Shown: positions 10,820 through 22,789, counted from the first letter of the stretch. The stretch: DNA of 64,000 bases from Congeria kusceri (GCA_027627225.1 CM051029.1:7296890-7360889), one strand, 5' to 3'. The notes: generated from the letters alone by a model not told the origin. A program made the numbers and translations.

Positions 10820-13800
10820 CTATAATTACAATTATAATTACAATTGTGTGTATACTTTAAATTTTCACTTTAAAAGAGTAAAATAATTTGGGATTTATTT
10901 TTTGCGATTTGCGCATCAATACATTGAAGTATGATTCGTAGGCTCCGCCCCTTGCACTGCAGTAGCGTTGTGCAGTAGCGTTGTGTACATGTCGCAACAC
11001 ATCGGTATCTTAAATAATACAGTAGCTCTAGTGATAAAATGAACTTTTTATTTACTTTTGTTTTGGTTGATTTTCCTTAAGAGCAATTTTCTACAAGGTG
11101 TTTTGTATCTATAATATACATGAAGCAAGAGACGGACACATTGAAACGCGTTCCAGTTTAGATTTACGACTGAAAGTTAAACCAGCCTAAAGTTGTTTTC
11201 AGATAGTTGCAATTTTGTAAACGCCCTTATACATGTGTGGACCGTACTTAAGGCGTAAAATATATTTAAATTATTAATGTTTGATTTTTTTAAACGCAAT
11301 GTTTCATGTGTATGTTTTATTTATTTCTTAAAACGACCTGTTAGGCCCTCGATATAAGTCAATGTTTACGCGCATTATGGCATGCATTTTAAAACCGTGG
11401 GTTGAGCAAATATGTCAATATCACATTTTTTTCTAGACTTCGTGATGAAACAATTTGTGTTAGAAATTCGGCAAAATATAACAAACAGTGTGGATTTAAA
11501 ATCAATACGAGACGAAGGTAATCGAGTTTTATTATTTTACTTCTGATCAAAATATCAAATCTATGGAATTGTGTGTTATCGGCTTACAATATATACTGTA
11601 CAGTTTATTTACCTGTGTGACACAAATTGAAATGGTCAAGTGTTATGCATCTTATTTGCACAGAAATATAAACAAGAAGAACATTTTGTTTTAGTCAAAT
11701 CTACTAGTTAATGATAATTTTTTTTTTTTAACTTTTGCTTCAGCTGCTGATGAAACTCCTGACCCTGAGTGATTGATGTTCTTATTTCAATTTTATGCAA
11801 TTGTTTGCTCCTTCATTAGAAGGCAGTGATCCAGACATGTTGCACTTGTATATGTTAAGTTTAGTATAAACATACAGATTTATTCACTGCAACACATTTT
11901 GGTTATGTTACAGTAGAGAAACATTGTAATTGGAAAAATGTTGCTTACAATGTACTTTGTAGTGGGGCACTCCGGCAATAAGTGTTCTAAAGTCTCCTCA
12001 CAACGTTTTCAAAAGGAACATGTAGGGGATATTGGCATTTTCATGTAAACAAAGTAAATAATTTGTTTCAATAATTCTGTGAATTATGCTATATTGGAAC
12101 CATTGACATTTTGCTTCTTTATTGATTTTAAAAGGCACAAGAACAATCAGTTTCCATTAGTCCACAATAATTAATACATTCAATTTGCTAGACCATTTTT
12201 GTTTTATAGACATTTGAATTTCTGTTCTGTTCAGAATGTAAAACATTCTTTATTGTTAAGGTCTACGTTTCTTGAAAACTATTTGACCTACAGCTTTTTA
12301 TACGTTTCCACCATGCTTAGATGGGTGTTTAGGACAGGAACCATACTTCTGTCATGGGTTCTTATTGAATTACGAGTATGGCCATCGTTCAACTAATATT
12401 GTGTGAAACTGATTGTTAAGTTCCACATTTCTTGAAAGCAATATGGCCTGCAACTCAAATATGGGAAACTTAGTTATGATGTGATATATACGTAAACCCA
12501 TATGTATAATGTGGTTTAAGATTGAATTCTGGCCCTTGACTTAGACAATTCATTTTTTCTTCAGTGCTCTTTTCCTTTCGACTTGTATTGACAACAATCA
12601 CATTTTGAGACTTAAGACTTGGTATACTTATTTAGTATGATAAGACGCATCTTTCAACATAGTGGCCTTATACGGCTATATATATGTTATTATATTTAAG
12701 TAATTAATAACTATCATTTAAATGAATTGTTTATTTATGTGAAATGTTGTAAAAACATTATAGCTGCAACAAGATGAAATATTACGTTTTTAATCTACTC
12801 ACAAAATGGGGATGTATATGACTGTTTATTACTGGCATGTATTCAAAACCAGATATGTGAAAAGTCAAGTATTGAACTTCGTGGTATGTGCAACGCGACT
12901 AACGTATTTGATTTTAAGTAAACACCCTGTGTTTGCAACACGTGTTTTTTAGGGAAAATTCAATATGACAGGTACAATTATATAAGTTATTGTCAATATT
13001 TAAGTGCAAAGCACGTAATAGCTGTAAATTAGCATAAGCATGTATGAAATTAAATATATATTTATTAATGGTAGCATGATGGACACTTTGTACAAACTAT
13101 TAACAGTTGGGAAATTATTGGAATTGAGATGGAATGTAGGTCAACCAGTGTACTTGCTATATATACTGAATGTTTCAGAACATCTTTGATTCAGAGATCG
13201 TTGATTTGAATTGATTATATTTACATGACATTATGAATAAAATTTAAAAAGACAATGCATTGCTGTAATTATGTATAACGCGAAGTACTAAAATAATATA
13301 ACGATCACGTGACAATGTGTATGGCAAAAGTCATAACTCTGTATAAATTTAAATTGATTAATGGCGGTTTTCAACTTAAATTTATGTGTAAGCTTTTCGT
13401 TTAAGTGAACCTAAGAAAAGTAAACCTATATACTTCATAATGGATATACTTAAATAATACGATAAAGTGTATCTCTAGGATAAGAACCACAACTCTAATT
13501 TTTGATTGAATTATTGCCTATTGGTTTAGGTTTTTTTTATCGCTTAGTAAGGTCCACTTTTATTTCAAACAATTTAATATAATTATATCCTTAAACTGTG
13601 GTATACTTATTCAGTGATATGAGATAAGTATGTAGAACAACAACTTAAGCTCTCGCACATATTGTAATTGATTTATGGCACTTTTCCGACATAGAAATGT
13701 CATGTTTAGCCCGACTTTTTGAAGAAAAGCCAAGTTGTTTTACTCGCCCCGGCGTAGGCGTCCGGGCTAGGTTAAAGTTGTTCGGTAAACTAGTTTCTCA

Positions 13801-14530
13801 GGAATGACTTAAATGATTTCATACTAACTTAAAACATGTATTCCCCTATATTATAATAAAACTACAGGCCAAGTATAGTAACTCTAGTTTGCAAATTGTC
13901 AAAATTATGGGCCTTTTAGCACTTAGAAGGTTTGGTATAATAAACTAATTATCATAAATAACGTTAAAAGGAATAGTAAATATTGCCCCAATCGAATAGT
14001 GATATCGCTGTCATAGAGTTGCAACATTTGTAAGTTAGTTTAAGAAAAAAAACAGCTGGGTCAAAATTAATTGGTCCCTTCTATCCGAACATTTTGTGTT
14101 AGAAAAAGAAACTGCCAGTAACATTGACAAGTACATAAATAGTCTAGCGTGCTGTTCACCGACAGCTCCTGTTATTGATAAAGTTAATCGATTAGTTCCA
14201 CTTTTTTGAAAACTATTGAACCTAGATCTTCTTCAGAGCCTTCAGAATTGCTATACTCTGAATGATCAAAATGAATCATAATTATGTCATGCATGTTGAT
14301 TAATTGTATTTTAAGGCTTTGCATGTGTTGAAACAACCGCCTTCAGAATTAGTATAGTCCGTTTTTTTTTCTGAACTGTCAATAAGTGAATAATTTCAAG
14401 ATGGTTGAATGTGTTATTCTTAGTAGTTAATTTTCGTCGTAGCTTTCCGGCGTATTTACGGTTATTGATTTACCTTTTATGATATGCAACATACATGATA
14501 ATTCGCAAATGCAATTCTGCACTGAACAGC
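10820..14530. other. Gene-free stretch built of diverged dispersed repeats
   Basis: A degenerate unit around 'aaggtccac.tttcttgaaaactatttgacct' recurs at about 12257, 12415, 13545 and 14190. A GC-richer repeat block with ACTCGCCCCGGCG lies at 13690-13960. No coding frame above chance length or with a known domain was found. Confidence 0.5.
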
Positions 14531-14612
14531 TCTTCGAATGGCCGAGTGGTTTAAAGACAAAGTACATCGATTGTTAACCCAGCGGTCCAGGTTCGAATCC
14601 CGGAGAGGTACA
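14531..14612 (+). repeat. tRNA-like sequence (Ser/Leu-like boxes), pseudogene or SINE head
   Basis: It has a good A box (TGGCCGAGTGG) and a perfect B box (GGTTCGAATCC) 43 bases apart. A T8 run just downstream could end Pol III transcription. The acceptor and anticodon stems do not pair properly in the canonical register, so I do not call a functional tRNA. Confidence 0.5.
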
Positions 14613-14928
14613 ATTTTTTTTCTTTATTTAACGTACTGTTTTGTTTTTTGTTGTTGTTTATTTCATTGTACATTGTTCCAACACGATTTCCTATAGATAT
14701 CATGATTTTCCCGAATAAACTGATAATGTCGAGACGGGCACGACAGACGAAGACGAAAAAAGCACTTATCTGATTAGGTTGTTAAATTGTTATGTAATAA
14801 ATTTTTTATTTTAATAAAAATACAATAATAATAATAAAACAAATATAGAAAATCAAAAGAAAATAAAAAAAAATAAAACAAATATGTAAATATAAAATCT
14901 AATGTTTCTAAAAAACTATTGTTTTAAT

Positions 14929-14998
14929 GACGGGACTCGCACCAGCAAAATCTAGGTTAGCGTTACGAGCAATATACCACTTAGCTATTTGCTCTGCA
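14929..14998 (-). repeat. tRNA-like SINE head
   Basis: The minus strand reads TAGCTAAGTGG (A box) and GGTGCGAGTCCCG (B box with one mismatch) at normal spacing. The loops are degraded. Confidence 0.45.
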
Positions 14999-17034
14999 AT
15001 ATTTCATAGGTAGAAATGTATGCTCTATTAAAAACCCTGCTTGAAATACAATACACCAAAGGTAGTATTTACAACTGATACCCGAAGCACGCTATCGGAA
15101 AATCATGAATGCTGGCCGATAATGTAAAGAACGCATTCAACCACCGTGAAATTATCCAAGATTTTATAGTTCAGAATAAAACGTATAATATTTATGTTTA
15201 AACTAGTTCAAGCCAGTGGCATCCCTTTATCTTAGGATTTTAATCAGACGCGCAGACGCTGCTCTTCTTTCAGATACATTTAATGCCTTTTCTAAGTCAT
15301 ACATAATAAACTTGTTACTTCAAACTTTTATCAAACTCATACGTTTGCTATTGAATGATATGCCTTCTAAATAGTTACCTGCATGCAGTGAGAACACATA
15401 TCCGTGCGTGACCTGCAATATGAACACAAATATCGTACACTACAGCGGCGATAACTGCTGAATGCCTTCTGATGATAAAAATAACGATACAGATGCGCAT
15501 GTTATATACTTATTTTGAATATTTTGAAGCAGACTATATAGTTTTTATCTGCACAATATGTTGGGATTGCAAAACACAAACAGACACCGAAAGTATGTAT
15601 TGCTTACGGTCACGTGGTAATATTGTTTGCGGTGCGATTGCAATTAATATACTGTGTGCATGACTTAATTCCAGTAGATGATTTCGAAAATAGGTCAACA
15701 GTAGAAATCATGGTGCCTTATGTCAAACAGCAATATATAACATGAACGATTTTGTTCATGTATGTAATCGATGTGCCTTTTCAGCACTTTGATACAAAAT
15801 TAATCCTTTTATAAGACATATATTTGTTGAAAGCATGTGCAAATGCGAAAAGCGTATATTTAAAGTGGATGTTACATTGTTCTATGGGCATATATTTTTC
15901 CATAATGCATTACATGAAATAAAATTATAACCTGACTAGGCTCACGGTACATAACCGAAACAACTATGCGTTACCTGCTAATACTTGAAACTGCACAGGA
16001 TCATACCCGAATATAAACGATGACAAATGCTATGTGAACTGCAAGGGCAAACTGACTAGATGCTGACTATTTTTTCTCGAATGAGAGGTCAGTCTCAGAT
16101 TAATCTTTATAAACTATGCACAATAAAAGCATGAAGTTTAATAGACACACATCTGGGCATCAAAGAATTATTAAGGACTCGCCGAGATATCTAGTCATAA
16201 ACATTTAAACAATGATAATGCTTATCTATACTTGTATAGGTAATGTTCTAGCAATCATAGTAGCTTGTCATGCCTGTTCCGCTGGCTTTAATAATGAATA
16301 TATTATCTTCTATTCATTATATGTTTTTGTCTTTGTCTCTTGGGTACAAGATACAAGATACAATAATCTTATTTCAAGTCAGATTAAATATTTCAAAAAT
16401 GCATATAATATTAGCAAGATGAGCTATTTACCGACATATAACTAACCATAACAAATAGGTGTTGAGAATTTTCCATCCGATTGAGTATTGATTTCAAATT
16501 TGCTTAAAGATAATACTCCAGAAACCGACGAGCACTACGTTTAAACACAATATCAATTAACCAAGTTACATATTAATCAGTTGAATATTTGTATAGGAAG
16601 TACATTTTAAATTATATTTTGACAAAACAAATCCTCAGACGCCGAATATTTTTAAAGATGTTTATTCAATCAAATGATATTATATTGATGATCAGAATAA
16701 ACTATAATGTTAATTTGATTTTAAATAAATATTTTTCAAATATATACGGTACCCGGCCTACAATATTAGCCCCATATACATACAAGATATGATAAAATAC
16801 CAGCAATGTTTCATTTCTATATTACGTCATATCTGCTGAACATAGGTTAAACTTCAGTAACATGTGTGTTGGTTACATACAATTAAATCTCTGCCCAATT
16901 TTTCAAATGGTCAGACTGTAGTAAATTTAAATCATATCTTTAATTAGGCTGTGTTTCTTAGTGATTTCTTTTTCAGAAAGAAAAATCAGTCAGGGAGAAA
17001 AAACACTTTGCTAGGGGAAACTGGAAGAGAGCAT
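14999..17034. other. Intergenic DNA, nothing recognised
   Basis: Open frames here are at most about 77 codons and rich in Ile, Asn and Tyr, as expected for AT-rich DNA. No domain or splice-bounded exon was seen. Confidence 0.5.
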
Positions 17035-17049
17035 TCCATGCCAGAACTG

Positions 17050-17575
17050 TGACGAATGTTGGTGGGGCTAATGCAGTCGGCAGCCACATTCCCCCATTCT
17101 ATGTGTTCACAGGGAAGCGATAGGTGGACATGTTACTGGAAGGTGCACTTTCAGGGTTTGATGGAGGGATGTCGGAGTTCGTCAACAGGGTCCTGTTTGA
17201 GACCTATCTCATGGATTAGTTTGCCAAGCGTGCACACCAACTTAGATGTAGCCTCTAGGACACCGGTTCTGGTGTTGTTTGATGGACATAAATGCCATTT
17301 GTCCTTGCCCTTGCTGACTGGGCAAAAGAACACAACGTGGTGCTATTTTTTTGTCACCCCATACCAGTCACCTGACTAAGCCCGTGCATATTGGGGTATT
17401 TGGCCCACTGAAGAAATTGTACAAATGCCAAGCATACACCCACAGCAATCCTGGCATATTCATCACTAGGAATGAGATTGTTCGGCTCACCGCCAAACCA
17501 TATCCAGGGCATTTTCGCCAGAAAATATATGCTCGGCGTTCACATCTAGCGCGCATCATGGATTTGCCAGTTTGA
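17050..17575 (+). pseudogene. Decayed pogo/Tigger-type transposase fragment (DDE_1)
   Basis: Across shifting frames the plus strand reads NVGGANAVGSHIPPFYVF, TGKR, FDGGMSEFVNR, TPVLVLFDGH, ADWAKEHNVVLFF, PHTSHLTKPVHIGVFGPLKK. This is the order seen in the catalytic half of pogo/Tigger/jerky transposases. LFDGH contains the second catalytic aspartate, and the PHTSH-L-P block follows it as in the family. Several stops (for example after TGKR) and at least two frame changes show inactivation. No terminal repeats were identified. Confidence 0.8.
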
Positions 17576-17955
17576 CCATTGCGTTCATAATCGCATGAAC
17601 GCAACCAAACTTAAATTCAATCCTTAAATGAACATAAATGTCAGATTAAGACAACATAAAGAAAAACAAATCATTGTTTTGTTTGTGTGTGTGGTAATTT
17701 CATGAATCTCTTTCCGTCATTAATACACCCGCAAAACGGCAAAATAACACTGGTTTATAACTATAAATAATATAAGAAAAAGCAACAACTCACAAGTGGC
17801 CACACAAACTTAGTGCTACGCTAATCAAACGGTTGCTTCTAATTCAACAAATGGTGTCGCATAGAATATACATAGGGTATTTTGAACTGTTACGTTAGTT
17901 AATGAAATGATCCAGCTTGAACGATCAGTTAACATGGTTAATCTTTCTTTTTAAC
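17576..17955. other. Spacer between the pogo relic and receptor gene A
   Basis: AT-rich sequence without recognisable features. Confidence 0.5.
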
Positions 17956-18134
17956 TGCAATCTAAGTCTAGCTCACTGGCCAATACATTAGCATCAGCAG
18001 TCCCAACTACACTGTGCATGGTTCTTCAATCGCTGTTACACAAACGGGGCATTACATGTGGTAGTTTTTTCTGCTGCGCTAAATGCTAGTATATTCTTTT
18101 TTTCTCAGTGGTTTGCTGTGCTCCGCTTGTAACC
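17955..18134 (-). pseudogene. Terminal tail-exon relic of gene A
   Basis: After gtatttgaag the minus strand aligns base by base with the minus strand at 55100-55290 (shared TTTAGCGC, AATGCCCCGT, and the M-x-x-V-x-G-x-x-D frame). In the coding frame of the 55 kb copy it reads MHSVVGTADANVLASELD, with a stop just upstream. Confidence 0.4.
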
Positions 18135-18503
18135 CTTCAAATACAAGACGAATGGTATTTCACAAATGATGCATACATATAATTATAAGTACACCTATGT
18201 AATTATAGTGGTTGTTACGATTTTTGTCGTAAAATAAACACTTGGGTTCATTCGGAATAGTTTTATACTGTATAAGAAACAATATACAATGTAATTATGA
18301 AAATTATACGTTTAAATGTATACGACATTACAAAGCATGATCGTATTTCAAAGTAACACATTTTTGTCGCATTTTGAAGGTCGTTAATGCGCATTTTTTT
18401 GCGTAGTAAATTCATTGTAATAGAACACATTGGAATTTATGAAATTAATATATGAATTATATATCCTAGTATGTCCTATCGTTATTTTCTTATTATTGCG
18501 TAC

Positions 18504-18619
18504 CACTGTTGCTCGTTGCGTCGCGTCTCGAATCGAAAGAAATACGATTTCTGTGAATATTTAGCCATTCTGACATGCTTAATAACTGTTACTTACAGTA
18601 TGGTCCGAGTATCTGTTTG
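18504..18619 (-). pseudogene. Gene A tail-exon unit 6, decayed
   Basis: The donor AGTG|gtacgcaata and an acceptor-like TTTGCTAAG match the borders of the other tail units, but the frame has stops. It extends the tail array by one more copy. Confidence 0.35.
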
Positions 18620-18853
18620 CCGTCACTTAGCAAATACAGGGCGTATGATATATAATGAAGACACTAAAACATACAATCATATTTCTACTATACATGTGCA
18701 TATGTTTGTTGATTTTCATGTTGAACACATAACTTTATTGTGATATTTATTTTGCATTATACGTTAATAAATACATTGGAATGGAACACTTATTTTACTA
18801 GGAAACGCATGCTTGATTAAACACGTATAGATTGTCTGCTGACTATTGCGTAC

Positions 18854-18981
18854 CTTTATCATCACTGCTGCCCGCTTTTTGAGTTTCATATCGTGTTTAC
18901 GATTCAATTCTTGCGCACTAAGAGGAAGTTTCTTTTCAGTTTTGCTCGTGTCTTCATGGTCCTGCGTTCAGACCTCAGCCC
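18854..18981 (-). pseudogene. Gene A tail-exon unit 5 (type A), one base short
   Basis: Minus strand GGGCTGAGG...AAAG|gtacgc. It aligns with unit 3 along its whole length but is 128 rather than 129 bases, with the lost base near an AAAAA run, and has a TGA near its start. Confidence 0.6.
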
Positions 18982-19201
18982 CTTAAAATGCACAATGTAT
19001 AGTTTAAGGAATACCGGGTAATGTCTGAACTGAACATGTTTGTACTTTATGTTAATATGTTTTTTAATGTCTTAATTTAACTAAATAGTCTCATTGTATG
19101 TAGGAACGTTTGATTTGTAAAAGAAGACATCGCAAGTTGTGTAATTCTAAAAAATATATGTTTGATTAAACACATATAGTTGTCTTATGATAATAGCGTA
19201 C

Positions 19202-19330
19202 CTTTATCATCAGGGCTGCCCGCTACTTGGCGTTTGTTTCTACAACTTAGCAATCTTGCATATTGTAGAATTGTTTTCCCGCTACTTGGGGGTTTCGGGT
19301 CTGTGTTACCATCGGCTCCTACTTCCACCA
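19202..19330 (-). CDS. Gene A tail-exon unit 4 (type B), intact, ITIM-like motif
   Basis: A 129-base exon bounded by TATTTGAAG| and AAAG|gtacgc, phase 1 at both ends, open throughout. It encodes EVGADGNTDPKPPSSGK, then TILQYARLL and QVAGSPDDK. LQYARL fits the ITIM consensus [SIVL]-x-Y-x-x-[ILV], which in known receptors recruits SH2 phosphatases after phosphorylation. It is about 85 percent identical to unit 2 at protein level. The motif is seen; the signalling role is inferred. Confidence 0.65.
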
Positions 19331-19587
19331 CTTCAAATACAATACGTATGATGTTTAATGATTATTGACTAATCACAAACTCTTTCTACTAAAGTTTATG
19401 TAAATTTTATTTGTTTGTAGGTTTGTTTAACATGTCGTAAAATAGCCACATTTTGTATAAGGAATTCTACATTGTAAAGGAACACATCAGCAATACTATA
19501 ATTATGATGAGAGAACTGCTGCACTATAATTATGAGCAATATAAATATGCGTTAACATGAATAAATTTTATGCTAATTAGTGTGAAC

Positions 19588-19716
19588 CTATATCATCACT
19601 GATGCCCGCTTTGTGGGGTTTCATATCGCGTTTACGATTTGATTATTGCGCGCTAAGTTCGGGTTGCTTTTCAGATTTGCTCGTGTCGTCAATTTCCTGC
19701 GGTCCAACCTCAGCCC
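19588..19716 (-). pseudogene. Gene A tail-exon unit 3 (type A), one nonsense codon
   Basis: 129 bases, with acceptor ttttttcag| and donor ATAG|gttcac, phase 1 at both ends. It reads GAEVGPQEIDDTSKSEK, PELSAQ, stop, SNRKRDMKPHKAG. The single TAA is one change from CAA. It has the same length and borders as type B units but no tyrosine motif. Confidence 0.6.
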
Positions 19717-19924
19717 CTGAAAAAATATATTTTAAGGAATACCAGGTAATGTCTAAACCTGAACATCTATTTACTTGATGTTAATATGTTTTAATGTGTT
19801 CAAATAATGAAATAGTCTCATGTTATGTAGGAACTTTTGATTTTTAAAATAACACATCATCAGTAATTCTGAGAAATATATGTTGAATTAAACACATATA
19901 GTTTGTCTTATGATTATGGCGTAC

Positions 19925-20053
19925 CTTTATAATCAGGGCTGCCCGCTACTTGGAGTTTGTTGCTACAACATAGCAATCTTGCATATTGTAGAATTGTTTT
20001 CCCGCTACTTGGGGGTTTCGCGTCTGTGTTACCATCGGCTCCTACTCCAGCCA
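19925..20053 (-). CDS. Gene A tail-exon unit 2 (type B), intact, ITIM-like motif
   Basis: 129 bases, TATTTGAAG| to AAAG|gtacgc, phase 1 at both ends, no stops. It encodes GVGADGNTDAKPPSSGK, TILQYARLL and QVAGSPDYK. It shares LQYARL with unit 4. Intron sequence beside both copies is also similar, so unit pairs were duplicated as blocks of about 720-740 bases. Confidence 0.65.
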
Positions 20054-20328
20054 CTTCAAATACAACATAGTCAATATTCATTAAACGCATGGTGTTTAAT
20101 GAATATTGACTAATCACAAACTCGTTCTACTTTATGTAGATAGAATTTCTTTGTAGGTTTCTGTAACATGTCGTAAAATAGCCACATTTTGTATAAGGAA
20201 TTTTACATTGTAAGGGAACAGATCAGCAGTACTATATGTATGATAAGAGAACGCATCAGCAGCACAATAATTATGAGAAATATAAGTATGGGTTTACATG
20301 TATAGATTGTCCGCTGATTATTGAGTAC

Positions 20329-20444
20329 CTTTATAATCACTGCTCTGTGGGGTTTCATATCGCTTTTAAGATTCGATTCTTGCGCGCTAAGTGGGGGTAC
20401 TTTTCATGTATTATCTTTAATTTCCTGCGTTTTAACTTCAATAT
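20329..20444 (-). pseudogene. Gene A tail-exon unit 1 (type A), decayed
   Basis: Bounded by ATTTGAAG| and AAAG|gtactc. The reading frame gives IEVKTQEIKDNT, stop, then PPLSAQESNLKSDMKPH. At 116 bases it is shorter than the 129-base units, having lost bases at two places. Confidence 0.5.
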
Positions 20445-20838
20445 CTTCAAATATATGATACATTTTTTAATTTATAATGCCTAGACACTAACTTGTTTTC
20501 TAATAAATATCAATATAGTTGTTGTTTTTATCATTGCTTAACATAAAAACATTCCATGTAGGAACTTTTAACTTAAACGAGAATACATCGAAATGTTTGT
20601 TATTCTGACAAATATATGTAGAATTGTTGCACGTGTATTTTGTTTTCTGATTATTGCTTAACAATTGCATTTAATCCTTTAAACTTATCGGATACATCTG
20701 CAACATTTGTAGTGTATTTTCTATTTTACTGGCGTTTAATGTGTTTCTGTATTATTCCCAATATATTAAGTATATGGCATTTACGTCCTATTGGTTTTTT
20801 TAACACGAAACCATCGAATATGAATTAATATACATTAC

Positions 20839-20973
20839 CTCGTCAACATTTGATACAATGCTTTGGGCGATGTTGTTTGCAACGGGCATTGCAACAGCAG
20901 CAAAGTATGGCCACTATAACCACAAGTGCGATGAAACACGAGATGACTCCGCCGATTTCTCCATTGATCAGAT
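20839..20973 (-). CDS. Gene A transmembrane exon
   Basis: Acceptor CTAAAAAAG|at and donor CGAG|gtaatg give a 135-base exon that is phase 1 at both ends. It encodes DLINGEIGGV, then a hydrophobic segment ISCFIALVVIVAILCCCC followed by basic NARCKQHR, a standard type I stop-transfer layout with four cysteines at the inner face (possible palmitoylation sites). An in-frame TGA lies five bases before the donor; splicing past it suggests a former sense codon, or this is a short-tailed end. Confidence 0.7.
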
Positions 20974-21493
20974 CTTTTTTAGGGGACTATCGCATGAAAT
21001 AGTAAATACATAATGCTTTGTCTTCCATTGACAACACATAATTTTAATGGTGTGTAAAAAGCACAGTAATTAGAACTAAAGGTGTCAACCCTACGACGCT
21101 TTCGCTATAATTCGCTGTTATTATTCATAACTGAATGTGTGGTTGACATTTTTCTAGATATTTCATTTGTTTCTGAACGAGATACGACGGATATTTCTAA
21201 AACGACACAAACGTCCCAAAATGTACTTATTTTCTGAATTTCATTTTCATTTAATTAGATTTTCTACATATTATGTCTTTCATCAACGTTAACGTTTTTT
21301 TATTTGTAAAAACGCGTGTCCAGTTTAAAGAAACTTAGTATAACTTTCGATATGTTTTTGTTTGATCAAACAATTGGAAAAACATTTACCTTGTGAAGCT
21401 ACACGTAGCTTTCCTGACGCCGGAGCTGATATTGCAAAATAATTTTTGTAATTTAAAATGGTAGATCAATGTACTTAACACACAAGACAACAA

Positions 21494-21517
21494 CACATGA
21501 TAACAACAACAACAACA

Positions 21518-21560
<43 letters not shown>

Positions 21561-21697
21561 ATAATAATAATAATAATAATTATTATTATTATTATCATTA
21601 TTATAATAGTAATAATAATTATAATAAACTGACGATGATGATGATGATGATGACGATGATGATGATGATGGTGATGATGATGATGATGATGATGAAT
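21494..21697. repeat. Compound trinucleotide array (ACT)n (AAT)n (GAT)n
   Basis: It begins next to the V-exon donor of gene A. Plus strand order is ACA/ACT, AAT/ATT, then GATGATGAT. The His-, Ser- and Thr-rich open frames across it are repeat translations. Confidence 0.95.
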
Positions 21698-21701
21698 GTA
21701 C

Positions 21702-21985
21702 CTGGTGTTTTTTCCAAGCATATCGTTTATGTGTCGGCATTGCTAGCTTTAGAGCAGCTATACGTTCCTGACGTACTTTCGTTGAAATGTAAAACTGTTA
21801 ACCACAAAGACGTCGGTGTTAGAGGAAACGGTGTACACTCCGACACCTGTAAGCTCAACGGAGCAGCCGATTTTCAGAGTCCCTGAACACTCTCCGATTA
21901 ACGTTTGATCCTTTGTATATGTTATTAATTTCGGTTCGTCTGACAAACTGTAACTAAACAGCAGCACCACATTCCGTGTCCCAAA
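21702..21985 (-). pseudogene. Gene A V-like Ig exon, one frame shift and one nonsense codon
   Basis: Reads RNVVLLFSYSLSDEPK, ITYTKDQTLIGECSG, KIGCSVELTGVGVYTVSSN, then after a one-base shift FNESTSGTYSCSKASNAD, stop, TICLEKTP|gt. It aligns over its whole length with the gene C V exon (RNVQLVF, IGEC, GVYTISSN, GEHSCS, TTICIKTT|gt). The shift is one extra base in a TTT run near 21785. A TAA lies at 21727-21729. The 5' splice acceptor could not be placed, because a TAA lies between the nearest cag and the exon. Confidence 0.65.
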
Positions 21986-22099
21986 TGCAGCATATTAATT
22001 GATGCAGACAGCTGAAAGTTATAATTGTCTTTTAACAGAAAATTACACGTAAACACATGGAAAAAAAATATACACAATGTTTTTCATATGATATAAGCA

Positions 22100-22388
22100 T
22101 TTGTTTGTGCAACAAACATGTGTTACCTTCAGCTCTATATATGTACAAGATAGCACAACAAACATGTGATACCTTCATCTCTATATATGTTGTACAAGAT
22201 AGTACAACAAACATGTGTTACCTTCAGCTCTATATATGTACAATATAGTACAACAAACATGTGATACCTTCAGCTCTATATATGTACAAGATAGTACAAC
22301 AAACATGTGATACCTTCAGCTCTATATATGTACAAGATAGTACAACAAACATGTGTTATCTTCAGCTCTATATATATACAATATAGCA
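22100..22388. repeat. 46-base tandem repeat, about six copies
   Basis: The unit 'acaacaaacatgtg(t/a)taccttcagctctatatatgtacaagatagt' repeats with few changes, in the first intron of gene A. Short open frames across it are repeat artefacts. Confidence 0.92.
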
Positions 22389-22579
22389 AATTAAACCGTA
22401 CACAATCATTGTTTACCACACTGCGTTTGTTGATTATATAAAGAAGCATACATAACGCTGACACGGTAGCTCTCAAGTATATTGATCGAACATCAATGCT
22501 CGCGGTGTATTGGTCAATATGCGATTGCAAAGTTGATTCACCAATATGATACGGGTTGTTTTAATATGAAGAAACTAAC

Positions 22580-22629
22580 CTGTAAGAAAAACTACCCAAA
22601 TGAAGTCGTGATTTAAACTAAAATGTCAT
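22580..22629 (-). pseudogene. Gene A signal-peptide exon (candidate), one extra T
   Basis: Minus strand ATGACATTTT... leads to NHDFIWVVFLTG and ends at an excellent donor CAG|gttagt. The exon is 50 bases; 49 would give a phase-1 signal exon exactly as long as the one at 43674. The extra base is in a TTTT run. This is a reasoned guess from place, hydrophobicity, donor and phase. Confidence 0.4.
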
Positions 22630-22789
22630 ATCCAAGATAATAAAGAATGTTCGTTGTATATATAATCCCACCTATATTCAGTTTAATTTGGTTCGTTGGG
22701 AGATTCTTTTTATGGCATAGGCAAAAAAAATTTGGACAAAGATATAATATTGAATATTAATTTTGAAGAGTATTCACAAGCTTTTTATT

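Larger units (their letters stand above)
17955..22629 (-). pseudogene. Ig-superfamily receptor gene A: signal, V-like, TM and tail-exon array, with frame breaks
   Basis: A paralogue of genes B and C read on the minus strand. Exons: signal (22629-22580), V-like Ig (about 21985-21702), transmembrane (20973-20839), six tail units between 20444 and 18504, and a terminal unit (about 18134-17955). The tail and TM exons measured at full length are phase 1 at both ends. The protein would be a small type I membrane receptor with one V-like domain. Breaks: one extra base in the signal exon, one extra base and an in-frame TAA in the V exon, a TGA at the end of the TM exon, and stops or gaps in four tail units. 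Two tail units are fully open. It is probably a pseudogene, or a real gene with assembly errors; the mix of intact and broken exons does not settle this. Confidence 0.65.

Noticed and set aside
14531..14612. A functional tRNA gene
   Set aside because: A and B boxes are good, but acceptor and anticodon stems do not pair in the standard register; kept only as a tRNA-like sequence.
19180..20113. Two similar plus-strand frames (62 and 67 codons)
   Set aside because: They are the antisense of tail units 2 and 4; splice sites and paralogy fit only the minus strand.
21386..21886. His-rich, Thr/Asn-rich and Ser-rich frames
   Set aside because: These are compound trinucleotide repeats beside the gene A V exon, read in several frames.
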